A stretch of DNA of 64,000 bases from Numida meleagris (GCF_002078875.1 NC_034414.1:17641471-17705470); one strand, 5' to 3'; shown: positions 34,549 to 46,548, counted from the first letter of the stretch. Program-made: numbers and translations. Notes: generated from the sequence alone by a model not told the origin.

Positions 34549-37210
34549 AAATAATGAAGTTACACTACTCGTTAAAAAAAAAAAAATAGATTCATGGGCT
34601 GGGATAAGAGACATTTACTGGGTTCTCTGGAATGAGAGGACATTCCACTGAGCATTCCAAATCTACAAATCAAGTTCCCGTGTGCTCAGGTAGCGACAGA
34701 AGCATTGCTCTGGGACTACGGGAATGAGCACGACAACACTGAGTGGAAGCTGAGTGAAAGAAGAGAGGTTTTAGTAGCTCTGTCACCACTTGTCCAGTAT
34801 AAAACTGCTGCTTTGGACTCCCATGTTGATTCATTTTTCCGGTAATATGAGCTGTCTGGTAGATTCACTGTTCATTCCTTTTGCCTAAATGGTCAGGTGA
34901 AAGCTGGAATACATAATTTCTATTCCCCTCTGTAAAATACAACTTCTTGACATAATTTAATAAGTGTATTTCACTGTTTTCCTATTAGAAGAAGCTTATA
35001 TATTTATGTTTGAATGACAGTGTAGTTATAGAGAAAAATATTTCCTATAATTTTTCTGCAAACTATATTGTTCTTTAATATGAATGCAACAATAAGGTTG
35101 CATTCATAAACATACTGTTACCAATATAAATAATTACAAAACCATAAAAAAAATAAATGCACACAATAACCAAAAGTATAAACCCACCACTACTAAATAG
35201 CACTTCATAACTGTGGCTCTGAATTATTACTGCTTTACCAACACAGCCACAGTATCCGACTTCATAAAATTCTCCACTCTACAAATTAAATGAATTGGAT
35301 AATTAAGAAAGCCTATGTTTAGTCCACAAAGGGAAACCACCATCACTGTAGCATGAAAACGAACCCACATTTTAAAAAATGGTAGCATTTCATTCCCTGG
35401 CATGCATGATCCATACCTACTTGCTCTCTATCCATTTGTAGCTGCACGTATAGGGAATTTAGAAGCTGGGCACCTTCTTTGCTTCTCGCTGCAGCTGAAG
35501 ACGCACCACCAATAACTTCAGGTCTAGATCAGAAAATGTTCAGGAGTGGGACTTTGCCCTCTACTCATCTGCAAGACACTTAATTGCTAACAGGAAATAG
35601 AGAACTACAGACTGAGAATAGAAGGTTTGGTAGGAAAGATACGGCACATGCCACATAAGTGTGCAGGTATTGCACTAGGGCCTGTTGCCCCCACTGCTGT
35701 GGCTGAAGACAAATCTTTGACTCTGCATTTTCCTTCCCTGTGCCAAGAGATGCCTATTATAACCCCTAAAATATGTTAGCTGTACGGTGCTATCTGATTA
35801 CCTTCCTTGCATTAGCCATAGGAACAGGGCAAAAACACACCTATACAGATGATGTCAGAGAATTAGGCATGCATGTTTTATTCTGAACAGCATCTCCAGA
35901 ACAGTTGCTGGCGCTCTGCCACTTGCATTTGACTTGTAACATCTCAACATTTGCCAGCAGGATTTTTTGCACCATATACAGATGGCTGGGTGTTATTATC
36001 CCTCCACCCACATGCCTGAGTCCAGTAACAGCCCTGCTCCTGGCAAAATTCAATCTTTTTTCATCTCTCGACCCATGCTTATCTTTACATTAGTTTTTAA
36101 TTAATCTACGGTTAGCTGAAGCTCCCTCCATAAATCAATGATTTCCTTTCAATTCTTGTTAAAGATTTTTCATTTTCATAAACTTGCAGCATGTTGCTGA
36201 GAATCAAGTAACAGCACACTTTTCTCTCATTATCACATCAGTGAGGAATGGACTCAATGAAGCAAAAAGAGCAAAAGTATGGCACCGAGGACCTCCAGGC
36301 CCTTCTATCTGTTCTATACAATCATCTCTCAGATACTGCAAATGAAAACATTGTCTTTTGCTACCTTGAACGCCACGGGACTGATTCTTTCTTGATGTAA
36401 AGCGCCATAGCTCTGTTTTGGCACACAAGCAAGTTGCCCTGATTAACACCACCTGAATATTTGATAGTTTCTACTCTTTAGCTATACTCCCTAGCTAAGG
36501 GAACAGTCAATGGAACTGCCCCTCAAAGAGGAATTGCAGGAGTTTTCTGTGACTGCATTGTTTCTAAACGCAAGTTCTTCTGTTATTTGATGAAGGTCTG
36601 ATCAGAGTGGGATTCAATTTACAAGCCTTTGGTAAATTGAAAACAGTCTTAAAAATCCCAGGACTTTCTGATCAGATTTGCTTTAAAAAGAGATGAATAC
36701 ATTATGCAAAATAGAGTGATGAGCATACTACTTACTCCTGTAGGTGGCATGGGAGGAAAATCTCTATTTAGTCAATGAAGGAAAATGCAAGACATCATGC
36801 ATTTTAAGCTAGTTCATCAGATCTGTGAGCTGCAGGCACTGGTACTAGGTCCAACTAAAGACAGAGTCCTTTATGGCTTAAGCCCGTGCTCACTATGCAC
36901 GTGTATTACATTAAACCTTTTATTTTCCCTTTTCTCCAGTTACTCTTCTGTGCATTTTGGTCTAAATTTTCAAAAAATTGCATGCACAGTTCCTACGATT
37001 ATGCATGTAATCAATTAGCTATTTATGTATACAACTACTGTGACCAGGTATGCAAATCACCAAGTGGCTTTTGCCATTTTTCAGTAATTTAGACCTTCGT
37101 CATTTATTCATCCGCTTTTGTTCGAAACAGTAAGTTCATGGAAATTTAATTCATTTGAAACATATGCGTAGATCCATATGAACTGCCCAAAAGCATCACA
37201 AAGAGAAAGG
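34549..37210. other. Non-coding, nothing recognised
   Basis: No element recognised. Only short frames on both strands (62-82 codons). Confidence 0.5.
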
Positions 37211-37214
37211 ATAA

Positions 37215-37455
37215 CCTTGTTGTTAAGGCAGGAGAGCGCGAAATCTGGTTTCCATTCCGAGTTCTGCCACACATTTCCTGTGTAACCTTGGGCAAGTCAT
37301 GAACTGTAACCTATCTAAGTGTGGCTGACCTACATGTAAAGCAGACAGAGCAATCCTTGCTTCACAAGGCTATTGAGACATTTTGTTTGTTAGCACATGT
37401 GAAAAACATTGAAACAAGTATGTGGAAGGTGCTATGGATGTATAAGCTATCATTA
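37215..37455 (+). mobile_element. MIR: MIR-type SINE, nearly full length
   Basis: It runs 'gttaaggcaggagagcg', 'gttctgccac', then the conserved core 'gtgtaaccttgggcaagtca' (37280-37299), 'acatgtaaag', 'cttcacaaggctattgaga' and 'tgtggaaggtgctatggatg'. The order and spacing follow the MIR consensus (tRNA-related head region, core, 3' LINE2-like tail). MIR is a tRNA-derived SINE that moved with L2 machinery early in amniote history, so in a bird this copy is a fossil. Retention of most of the element after so long may reflect chance or exaptation. Confidence 0.75.
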
Positions 37456-37649
37456 ATGATATTATATATGTGATATACATGATTCGTACTTGATCGTAAA
37501 ACAGCGTGTAAAGGGGCAAATGTGGCCATTGAGAACTGAGCAAAGAAAATGGCAAAAAAATTCAAGGAGATGAACAAGAATCAAACAGTAATGGTGAGCA
37601 CGAACAGGCATGTGAGTAATTAACCTTTATACTGCAATTTTTACTGTCC

Positions 37650-37708
37650 TACTTGATCTTGGCCTTTTACAAAAGGCTTAAGTGTCCAAAGACATTTGAG
37701 AAGCACTG
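37650..37708 (+). mobile_element. Possible hAT (Charlie-like) terminal fragment
   Basis: On the minus strand the segment starts CAGTGCTTCTCAAATGTC and continues 'tttggacac'. That resembles the CAGTG(G/C)TTCTCAAA terminal inverted repeat of Charlie-type hAT DNA transposons. No opposite terminus or 8-bp target duplication was found. Confidence 0.35.
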
Positions 37709-38561
37709 TGTTAGTTAATTCAGCACTGACCACCTTGCGATCTGTTTGATCAGCATGAATTCTTCATTAAACGGGATAATTCTGACAGTGATACTCATGC
37801 CAGGTATTGGACAAAGGCTTGTGGAGAGCATTGTGGCGCTGAACTGATTAGGATAGCACGTTCGTTTACAGGAAAATGTGCCCTCTTTGTTTCCTTGTTC
37901 ACCAGAACAGAACTGCAATGTCAGTTCTGTTGCTGTGGTTCCTTTCCTATTTTTAGATAAAATGCAGTTAGATTTGCACATCTCTTCACCATTTGGGGCA
38001 TGGCCTTGTGGGAACCGTATAAATTGTGACATATTCTCTGAGAATACTCTCCTTTTAAAAATTACCTCATTTTGTAGCTGATCCTTATATGGCACTCACA
38101 CTGACATTAGGAGTCTAGAGTAGACTGATTGCAGTATCTGCCCCATATGTATGACTAGTACAGCAAAATGCTTGGTATGCTGCTGATCCAGCTAGGATAA
38201 AATGTTACATCTTGGGTCCCAGTTTCTGTTTTGATTAACAGAACATTTCTTTTTGAGAAAGGAAACAAAGCATTTGAGAAAATATGACAGGTTTTTTCTT
38301 TACCTTGGTAAAACACTTTGATGAGTCTTTATGTCATGTGTGATATTTTTGGGGAGGTTTTGAAAATCAGAACTGGCAAAGGAAAATGGAACAAATGAAA
38401 AAAATTCTAGTACGTTAAGTTTTTTTGAGCTTCAGGCAAATGTTTTAATATATGCCTTGATTCGTACCTCTGAAGGTGATGATCATCCTTTGAGTTTGTG
38501 TTCAATCTGCAACTGGGAAAGCAAGCTTACTGATAATATTGGTGAATTTGCTGCAGCGAGC

Positions 38562-38620
38562 TTTGTACTTCCAGTGTAAAATGCTTAGCTGTGCACAAAA
38601 TGAAAGTTTGAGAAGCACTG
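38562..38620 (+). mobile_element. Possible hAT (Charlie-like) terminal fragment
   Basis: On the minus strand it starts CAGTGCTTCTCAAACTTTCA, again a hAT-Charlie-like terminus. It lies about 0.9 kb from, and in the same orientation as, the one ending at 37708, so the two are not the two ends of a single element. Opposite terminus not found. Confidence 0.4.
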
Positions 38621-41154
38621 CTCTATAGAAAGTGCACAGTGGTTCTGGGAAGCATGCTATCTGTGAAACCTAGCTAAGAGGAACTCATCAGAAAAAGGTA
38701 CCAGCAGTGTTATATTCTGCTTGCCTGTTACCATCTTTGCTTTCCTGCAATTTGCTTTCTGCACAAAATATATAATTTCATAACTGACCTGAGAGGACCA
38801 AGCTAAACTAAACAGGCCTTCACATGAACTCTTCTCCATGTTTAGCATAGATTCCATTCTTAGTTCATTATCTAGGGCAACTGAAACCACAGCACCTGCC
38901 CAACATGTTCAGGCTGGGCACTGGGGACTGTAGGGAAAGCACCACACCAGGCTATTTGTGTGGCAAGCTCCCAGAGGTGCAGAGCCTCCCACTTCATCAC
39001 ACCCGCCTCCAGTGCTGCCATGCTTCATCATGTCAACACTCATGCAGAAAAGCTACCCTGATTCCCATTAACAGAGTGCAAACAATAAGGGGTGGGTGTG
39101 ATAGGCCACCATGACCTTCTGCAGCATATTGGCCTTCTGCATTCTCTGGAATTCATCTCTACTTGAACTGGAGCAAATCTTTTGGAAAAAGATACAATCT
39201 TGATTTAGTATTTTCCAGTGAGGGAAAATACACTATAAACTTTGGGAGATTATTTCAATAGCTAATTAAAGCCAATTAAAACTCTGTGAAGGTCATGAGG
39301 AAGGTCCTTATCAGCTGCTGAGAAAGAATCCAGATTTACTACTTTTATATATGAATTGCACCTGTGTTAATTGGGATTTTTTTTTTTTTTGTAATCACTG
39401 ATTGCAATACAAAAAAGGACTATAGAAATTTGCTCAGCAGACTGATTAAATGAATCACTATTTCTTTCCAGGTGGAGTGTTGATTAAACCTATTACATGT
39501 TACCTCAAACATGGAGATATTAGGCACATGCAGAGGGAGTAGTTTCACCATGCTATAGCTGGTCTTCATTACATCTGAGCTGGTTAATGGAAAAAAACAG
39601 ACACAACATGATTCATTTGATCTTAGGCATACACCTACCTTACGTTTGAACAGATGAATCATATTTGTAGTATGTGGGACTGTTAAGAAAATTTGGGCTG
39701 CGGCCCTAATTCAGAGCAACCAGGAAAAGGCCTGCTGAAAGTGATCTACCTGATGGAAAACGATCTGCAAATGGCAAGGTAGAGAGAGAGGACCTTTAGC
39801 TCAAATCCGTGGTGTTACCTCTGTCATTATGGGTCCTTGGAATGCTGTGGAGAAGTACCCTCAAACTGTCTCATGACTAGTTTGTAATCTAGTCCTACTG
39901 GCTGCATGATATTAGGTATGGTCCTGAATCTGGAATGGATGGTATGATTTAGATGAACCTAGAAAGAATTAAGTCCATGTGCTATGTGATGTGAACTAAA
40001 TCACAGCAAGGGAAAAATAATGGTGATTCACTTCAGTAGTATACTCTAGGTCTGTGTGGCAGTGTTGATGTAGAGACAGCCCAAGTGCTTTGCCTTCATG
40101 ACAAAAAGGTATGTGGGTCTGTGCTCAATGCTGGTGGCTAGATCTCAATCAGCTGTCATTATTTTTCTCTCCCAGACATTCTGTTAGACATTCCCAAAGG
40201 CAAATAAAGTAGTCTACTCTTTCTTCTGTCTTGGCAAGTGTGGTTGCTGAGTTCTGTCAAATACAGCTTGTATGTTCAGGACTGTGTATCAGCTTTGGAT
40301 GAAAGTGCCTAGGGAGCAGCTGTTTGCCTGGGTTTCATACTATGGTTTAGCTACTACCTTTTGAGGAAGCATTTAATCATCTATGTTTCTCTTTCACCTG
40401 AACACGATTATGCTTACAGGCCAAATCAGTTTGGTCAAAACCAGATGTCCATCAAATCTAGGCAATGAAATCCTTTCTCTTCATACAAATCCCCTGCTTC
40501 AGTACTGCAGAAATACCTGCTTCCCTCACTGCTTGTTTTTTTTTTGCAAACCTACAGGTTTTTAAAGCATTTGTTACTTTACACTTTGATATGGAGTATA
40601 AATTCTTCCATCACTAAGGGAGATAACCAGTATTGAAGTTCTTTAAACTCTAAGTTTAAGAGGAGAGGTCCATCTTTCATTCTTCTGTAAGTGTTATGCT
40701 TGTCTACAGGCTCTACAGAGTTATAAAGGTGGAAACCTAAGAGGTCAGAGGAGAAACACAACTTCATCAATGTCTGGAGATATCACTGGAATGCAAAGAG
40801 ATTGTTTTATTTGTAGGAGACTCGGTCAATGTCAGAGAAATATCATCTACCTCCTTCTCTACCCTCCGAAGAAATTATCTAATGGTTTGCAATGAGGATG
40901 GCTTTTCAGAGGATTTGGTTTTGTTTGAGTCATCATCTCAGAATACGGAAAAATATTTTACTCTTAAATTGTAAATTTCGTTAGCTCTCTAATGCCTGCT
41001 GAAATTTATACCGTTCCCAACCAATGTATGCTTTTCACATTTTCTCTCCCTTTGATATACATCTAATCAAATAAATAGGCAAAAATAATAATTCGCTGTA
41101 CTTTTAACTTAAGATCCAAAAAAAATTCCCCAAGAGAAGCTGGATTTAATTTCT
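38621..41154. other. Non-coding; AT-core-rich patch at 39160-39380
   Basis: No gene or repeat recognised. Around 39260-39285 'gctaattaaagccaattaaa' gives two close homeodomain-type cores in repeat-free sequence. A 14-nt T run lies at 39377-39390. Confidence 0.45.
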
Positions 41155-41280
41155 AGACAGGGAAGCCGAGGCAGAGGGAGCTCTAGGGCTTTGCTTGGAA
41201 TCACGCAGGAGGCCAGCAATTGATTTGGGAATAAAATCCAGGTGTGCTGGTTAATTTCTACATGCAGTTCCCTAGCCAGC
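41155..41280 (-). mobile_element. MIR: MIR-like SINE remnant
   Basis: 'gaagccgaggcagagggag', 'ttgcttggaatcacgcagg', 'aataaaatccaggtgtgctg' and 'cagttccctagccag' follow, in order, the reverse complement of MIR ('gaaactgaggcacagagagg ... cttgcccaaggtcacacag ... aacccaggtctg ... agagccc'). Many mismatches, so the call is moderate. Confidence 0.5.
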
Positions 41281-41487
41281 ACTAACCTCCCAATCCCTTC
41301 TCTCTACAGTCGTATCTCATTTCTGTGTGTTGGAGAAGTGTTACAATAATGCAAGGTTCCAAAGCAACACCAGTTGTCTTGCTTGAACTTATTGAATTTT
41401 AAAACTCTGTAGTGTTTTGCATTGAAGCATGTGACGTGTTTATCCCACTTCTCAGTTCCTACCACAGAAATGAAACTCTTATAAATC

Positions 41488-41892
41488 TCAGTGCTTATAA
41501 TGTCTGCTATCGAAAGATCGGCTCACTGAGAAGATGAAGAATGTGATGGAACATGGCAAAAACGTTTCAGTGACAAATACAGCCGAGGGAGATTCTCTTC
41601 CCCTGTCTTCTGAAGAGGCTTTTAAAACGTTCGCTGTGGAGCAGCAGGTAGTTGTTAACATCTCTAAAGAGCGGCCCGTCGATGCATAGATGCGGAGGTG
41701 GAATTCAGAGCGCTTGTCTGACCCAAGCAGGAAGGGGCTGTTCCGTTTAACGAGGGCAAGCCCAGCCACAAAGAAGTGATAATGGAGATGCCATTGACGA
41801 CAGGGATACATGCAGAAGCCACAGAGATTCCTCCTTTTGTCTCCAGACTGATCACAAGGACCAGAATTCATTCGCACAATCGTCCGAAGTGC
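41488..41892 (-). CDS. Coding-like open segment, unrecognised
   Basis: On the minus strand an acceptor-like 'ctctgcatttccttcag' (ending at 41893) leads in phase 0 into an open frame that continues for about 135 codons to a stop at 41488. A weak donor (TCA|GTGAGC, near 41526) lies just before the stop, so it could be an internal or a terminal exon. The first ATG is at 41873, after the acceptor, and the frame is open upstream of it to the acceptor. The peptide (for example CGFCMYPCRQWHLHYHFF, then FLLGSDKRSEFHLRIYAS) is Cys- and His-containing but resembles no family I know. Local CpG content is higher than in the flanks, which suggests constraint or recent GC gain. A second minus frame is also open over 41664-41855, which argues for low stop density instead. 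Probably not a gene, but the best coding-like candidate here. Confidence 0.15.
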   Translation of the reverse strand, partial: ALRTIVRMNSGPCDQSGDKRRNLCGFCMYPCRQWHLHYHFFVAGLALVKRNSPFLLGSDKRSEFHLRIYASTGRSLEMLTTTCCSTANVLKASSEDRGRESPSAVFVTETFLPCSITFFIFSVSRSFDSRHYKH

Positions 41893-44300
41893 CTGAAGGA
41901 AATGCAGAGTTGAGTCCCAGATAGTATAAACTAAGAATCTTTCTGTTCACGCGGAAGAAAAATATGCTCGTTCCAAGTCTACATGCATAGGTATCAAGCT
42001 GATTTAAAAAAAAAAAAATAAATTAACAGAATTAGGCAAATACTTTCCCTGCTTCCTCCCACCAAATGCCTCCTGGGATCTTTCAGCAGATTCCAACCAC
42101 CGAGTTGTTGCCTTTTCCATTTGGTCTAAAATACATCTATGATTTTATTTTTTTATTTTTTTGTCCTCCCCAATTAGATAATCTTTATTTTTCATTCATC
42201 TCAGGTCTAGCTGCATCGCTTTGACCTCTCTGTGAGGCCTGGGTAAATCCTGAAGATGCTGGGCCACAATTCTTAAGAAGGAAACTTCAAGTTCTTTCCG
42301 CTTCACTTCCCCTTCACATGTCTGAGGCAGTTAGCGTTGCTGCCCCATAGTCTGCGTGGCAGGAGCTGTGTGCTAGCTGTGGCACCCATTGTCTGCATTT
42401 TTCCTCTCGTTAGTCTCCTTGACCTTTCATTGTCTTACTCCTGCAGTGTCAGGTCAGACTTAGTGTAGGTCTCCCTTCACTAAGGACCCCTTTCCTTTCG
42501 TGGATCACTAAGCAGGACAATTGCTCTATCCATCTTTTCAGGGTCTATTGTCGAGCCCCCCCTGAGCTGAGAAAGGTTTGATTCACTGGGAAACCATTTT
42601 GGTCAAAGGGAAGCCTGACTATGTGTCCTTTTAGGAACTCTGTCTTAATCACTGACTTTTTTATCTGGGATATGAAGAGGATTCAGGAGATCAAAAGGTT
42701 TGGGAGTACATGGGTTTGACCACATTTTTCCTGGAAATAATGGGAAACCTCCACTGAAAAATGAGCTCCGTTACAATGGGCAAACAAGAAGGAAAGCCAC
42801 ATAGTGTTCCCAGAGCATTCTGAATCATCGGACCTTCAATAGCTTCCATAAAGAAGGGAAAAAGTAAACAGAAAAAGTAAATGGAATGTAATAATTAATG
42901 GACCTGCAGAATCAGACTCATTTTATTTGCGCATAATCGGTGCTTTTAAAAAAAAGATAAGTCAAAAGAAATTGACAGAGCAGATGGAGAAGTCTTGACG
43001 ACTGGAAGTTCAGTTGGGCTGAGAGTGTAGCAGACACACATGTAGTTACTCAGAATTAGCAGCTTGTGTCACCTTGACAAGTGATTATATACTCAATGGT
43101 TGCATATTCTTCCTAGGACCATGAAAAGTTCCAGAGGTCTTGCTGGAGCACTACAGTGGAACTATGTTAGGTTTGAAGGCCCTAACTAGGTATTACATAT
43201 TCAGCCACATACATGCTAATGCCTTGACAATTTCATTCGGCGTGGGACAGACATCCAGGCATCTACTTCTGCTAGGCATTATCTGTGCCTTTCCTGGCTT
43301 TGGAATGCACTCCAATTTTAGTAAGTTTAATTATAAACTTCAGTATTTGCTCAGGTCTTTTCCTGAGTGAAATAAAAAGTACTGACTGGATCTTACAAGT
43401 GCCTATGTACTGGCTTTTGGATGAGGAGCTGCAGCAGGCTTCAAACAAGGTCTAACTTACAGGTTATACCTTTGTTCCCCAGCACGAAAGGGGGGAGGTA
43501 AGCCTTTAAAATACAAAAACAAAACAAAAAACCTGGAAAGCTCAGCTTAAAAGAAAAATTCTCACCAGCCATGAAGAGTATAAAGTGATACCATCCAAAT
43601 GCCTGAAACGTTTCAAGGAGAGATGGGTGTAGAACTAAATGAGATGTGAACCATTCCTGTTTTCTATACTGAAACTTCATAACCTGATACAGTTATACAT
43701 ACAGTACATACATACAGTAACTTTTGTGCCACCTTAATTTGCCCTAGCCATTTGACTTTGCACTGTCAGCTGATCTCTTAATATTAGCAGCACCACTTTC
43801 TGTCAACGCTATCAAGCAGAGGTGTCCAGGATATTCAATATGCTTTAATTTATATACAAGAGGAAGGGAAAAAGTGATTCAAGTACTTCCTGAACTGTAG
43901 AAATACCTGAATTGTGCTTTGGTGGAAAAGCTCCAGAAACAAACTTCTGCTCCAGAAGAGTGTTTAGATGTGATTCTTAAAAGCGCTAAATATCTGTTTT
44001 CTATTAACAAGTGCCAAACATACGATGAGAAAATATGAGCTGGTGGAATTAGTATAGCTGCAGTTTTAGACTTCCCAAAGGCAGGAGAATGCTCTGGGAT
44101 GTATTTCAGCTACGTCAGGGAAGGCCTTCATATAATGGAAGTGCAGTCTCATGAGGTTAAGCTGTTTTGGAAAATCATTGAATTTTATATAACGTTCAAA
44201 CCTGATAAAGAGAGTTTTGCTGAATATCTCCAGTGACTAACTATCACAAATTCAGAGTATGTGGAAAAGCCACCAACTTTCGCCTGTATAGCAGAAATGC
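41893..44300. other. Non-coding, nothing recognised
   Basis: Ordinary sequence with motif-free frames at 43140-43370 (+) and 43441-43680 (-). A 12-nt A run at 42006. A short TACA-rich run at 43690-43720. Confidence 0.5.
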
Positions 44301-44510
44301 CAAGTCACGGTCTAAACCAGTGACTGAGCACCTGGTGGGTGCAGGGCCAACGCCGGGGAGCTCAGGTGCATGCAATGCACCTGGGTGACTGCACCTGGTG
44401 GAGCCAGGACCCTCTCCTTCCCAGACCTCATTTAAGGGTTGGCAGTGGAGGGTATCTTGCTGGAGATCCCTGTGTACCTGAGGTCTTCCAAGGGTAAGCA
44501 GACTTTTTTT
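44300..44510 (+). repeat. GC-richer block with direct and inverted repeats; possible LTR-like or promoter-like element
   Basis: An imperfect direct repeat, 'gtgactgagcacctggtgg' (44320-44338) and 'gtgactgcacctggtgg' (44385-44401), flanks a perfect 8-bp hairpin (CAGGTGCA 44363-44370, TGCACCTG 44376-44383). Downstream come 'cctcatttaaggg' (a TTTAAG box, near 44428) and, 60 bp on, a donor-like AGG|GTAAGC (44493). The block stands out from AT-rich flanks. The arrangement looks like a dispersed element with promoter features, perhaps an old solo LTR, but I do not recognise the family. No coding content. Confidence 0.35.
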
Positions 44511-45939
44511 CCTCTGTTTCTGTGCCCATGGTTGCTGTCTTTGTGCAAGTTCTCACTTACGGCAGCCTAGGACTTAGCTACTATGCTGTCATTGCTGCAC
44601 TTTCCATTGTGTTGCAACCTGGCTTTCGGTTACAAAGTTACTTTCTCTCTACACGTTTTTAATGATTTTTATGACAGGCATCTAATTCAGAGCCTTTAAC
44701 TGTAGTGTGCCTCACGTGGCTAAAAATGTTAGATCAAGAAACATCCACAGGAAAGTATATTTAATGAGCAAAAGAGAGGAATGGTTTCCATTAATTCTGA
44801 TGACTAACATTAAGGCTATTGATAGAAGTTTTCTTCATCTAGGATGTTTTCCATCCATTACTAAAGTTACTGCTTCGACCTACCTATCAGCAGGGCACTG
44901 TATGTAAGGGCTTTATAATGTACTTCTGTCAAAACCAACTAGATTGAAATAATCTGAGCTTCTATTACATGGCAGCCTCTAAGGAAATAATGTTTACCTC
45001 ATTTAAAGGTCTTGTGTGTCACTCTTCCTGGATATTTTGAGAGATCTCCTATTGCTTACTGTTCTTTGAGTCTCAGAATATATCTTGGGTGGGCTGCCAT
45101 GCTTCTTACCTGTGAAAACACCACGCTGTCCCTAGATATCCTCTCAGTTCAGCCTTTCTTGATGAGCTGACTTTGGTAAAAAATGATTATGAACCTCAGG
45201 AGAAATTAATTTCCCTGATTGAGAATTAGATCAAGAGTTTAACTTAGTACAGATAAGTCTCACATAATTTGGGAATTCCAATACTGCCTTCCTTCTTTGT
45301 CAGCCGATTGGTAGGGGCAAGACCTCCAGCAAAGTAATGATAAAAGGAAGAAGGTCACCTCCTCTGTTAGCACATCTGGATCAGGAAGAGGATAATTTAC
45401 TATCCTCACCCTAAACTCCCATTGAAAAGAACAATCCTTTTCCTCACAAAGGACTAGTGGCTCTGTTGCATATTTAACTGGAATGGTAATATGGTCAGTT
45501 CCATAGCTGAAGATCTAAGAACTATAATATGATTGAACTAATTGCTTCCAGAGGGCAAGAAACAGAAAGAAGCTATAAAAAGGTATGCAGTATTTGAAAA
45601 TCAGGCTTTTTTTCCTCCAAATAATACTGTTTGTAGAGCTTTAAATGCCAGATGGAACATAAATTGTTAACTATTATTTCTTATAAGCTTTCACATTTTC
45701 TATCCTTTGTTAAATCTTAATCTCCATATGCTGGTTCATGCTAATAGCTTCCACAGTAAAATGCAGTACATACAGGTGGGCAAAATGACTGTGTGTTCTG
45801 AGTAGTTACAGTTGGTTGCTAACTGCTGATGTTGTATTCAACTTTGTAGTTTTCTAATATTGAGATATTCAGTAAGTGCAAAGCTGTATTAACTCTTCTT
45901 TTGTAACGGTAAGCAAGATTTTCAAGTAGCTGGTTAAAG
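44511..45939. other. Non-coding, nothing recognised
   Basis: One 66-codon motif-free frame (44707-44907). A minus-strand donor-like CAG|GTAAGA near 45105-45113 lacks a good acceptor partner. Confidence 0.5.
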
Positions 45940-45985
45940 GGAAGATTCCCATTAACTTTAGTGGTCTGTGAATCAAGCTCTTGAT
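45940..45985. repeat. Possible MITE-like fossil
   Basis: 'gattcccattaactttagtg' followed by 'gtctgtgaatcaagctcttg' parallels the 'cccattgacttcaatgggctttggatcaggccct' motif of ancient reptile/bird hairpin repeats. Only about 45 bp can be aligned by eye. Confidence 0.35.
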
Positions 45986-46456
45986 ATATATATAGAAGGT
46001 CCCTGAAAACAAAGTTTTATTTTTTTTAATGTATTGTCTCATGTGTTGAATAGCATGGCTTACTGCCCAGTGTTATGGCAGTTCACAATGACTATTCTTC
46101 CCACCCATTCTCCTTCTCCTCCTTCCATTAATCAGTGATGGGTTGAATTCAAATGTTTTCAAAGTTCAGTCTGGTTTTGATGTGATGGTACATAAAAATA
46201 TCTACAAAGTAGTTATTAGGGTGCTTGGTGTGGCTGCATTTGTCCTGGGGAAACCTCCCCCTCCTTTTTGAGAGCAGCAACACATTTTGTGGGAAGGTTG
46301 GCAGCTCTACAAGGTCCTCTCTGAGGCGGGCTCCACTCCCTCTGCCCCAGTGGTACATCCATCATTTTTGGTTTTCCTTTCCAAAATGTTTTTCACAAAA
46401 ATCACTTCCTTGTTTCACATTACTCCATGCTTTGTGAATTCAGACTGGAGCATGCT
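45986..46456. other. Non-coding, nothing recognised
   Basis: Overlapping frames on both strands at 46149-46437 without motifs. A short (TA)n run at 45983-45992. Confidence 0.5.
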
Positions 46457-46548
46457 GTGAACCAGATCCATATCTGGTGTAAATCAGCATCATCCTGCTA
46501 CTCTCAGTGGAACTACAAAATTTGGTAGCCATGGAGGATCTTGCCCAT
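46457..46548. repeat. Fossil hairpin MITE-like repeat
   Basis: 'gaaccagatccatatctggt' then 'gtaaatcagcatcatcctgc', 'cagtggaactacaaaattt' and 'ggaggatcttgcccat'. The ends are imperfectly complementary ('accagatcc' against 'ggatcttgc'). The whole follows the 'ccagatcc..agctggtgtaaatcagc...tcaatggagctac..gatttacacc...gaggatctggccc' palindromic repeat known from turtles, crocodilians and birds. The family name is not certain. Confidence 0.55.

Noticed and set aside
45105..45215. Minus-strand exon with donor CAG|GTAAGA
   Set aside because: The only candidate acceptor (near 45215) lacks a good pyrimidine tract.
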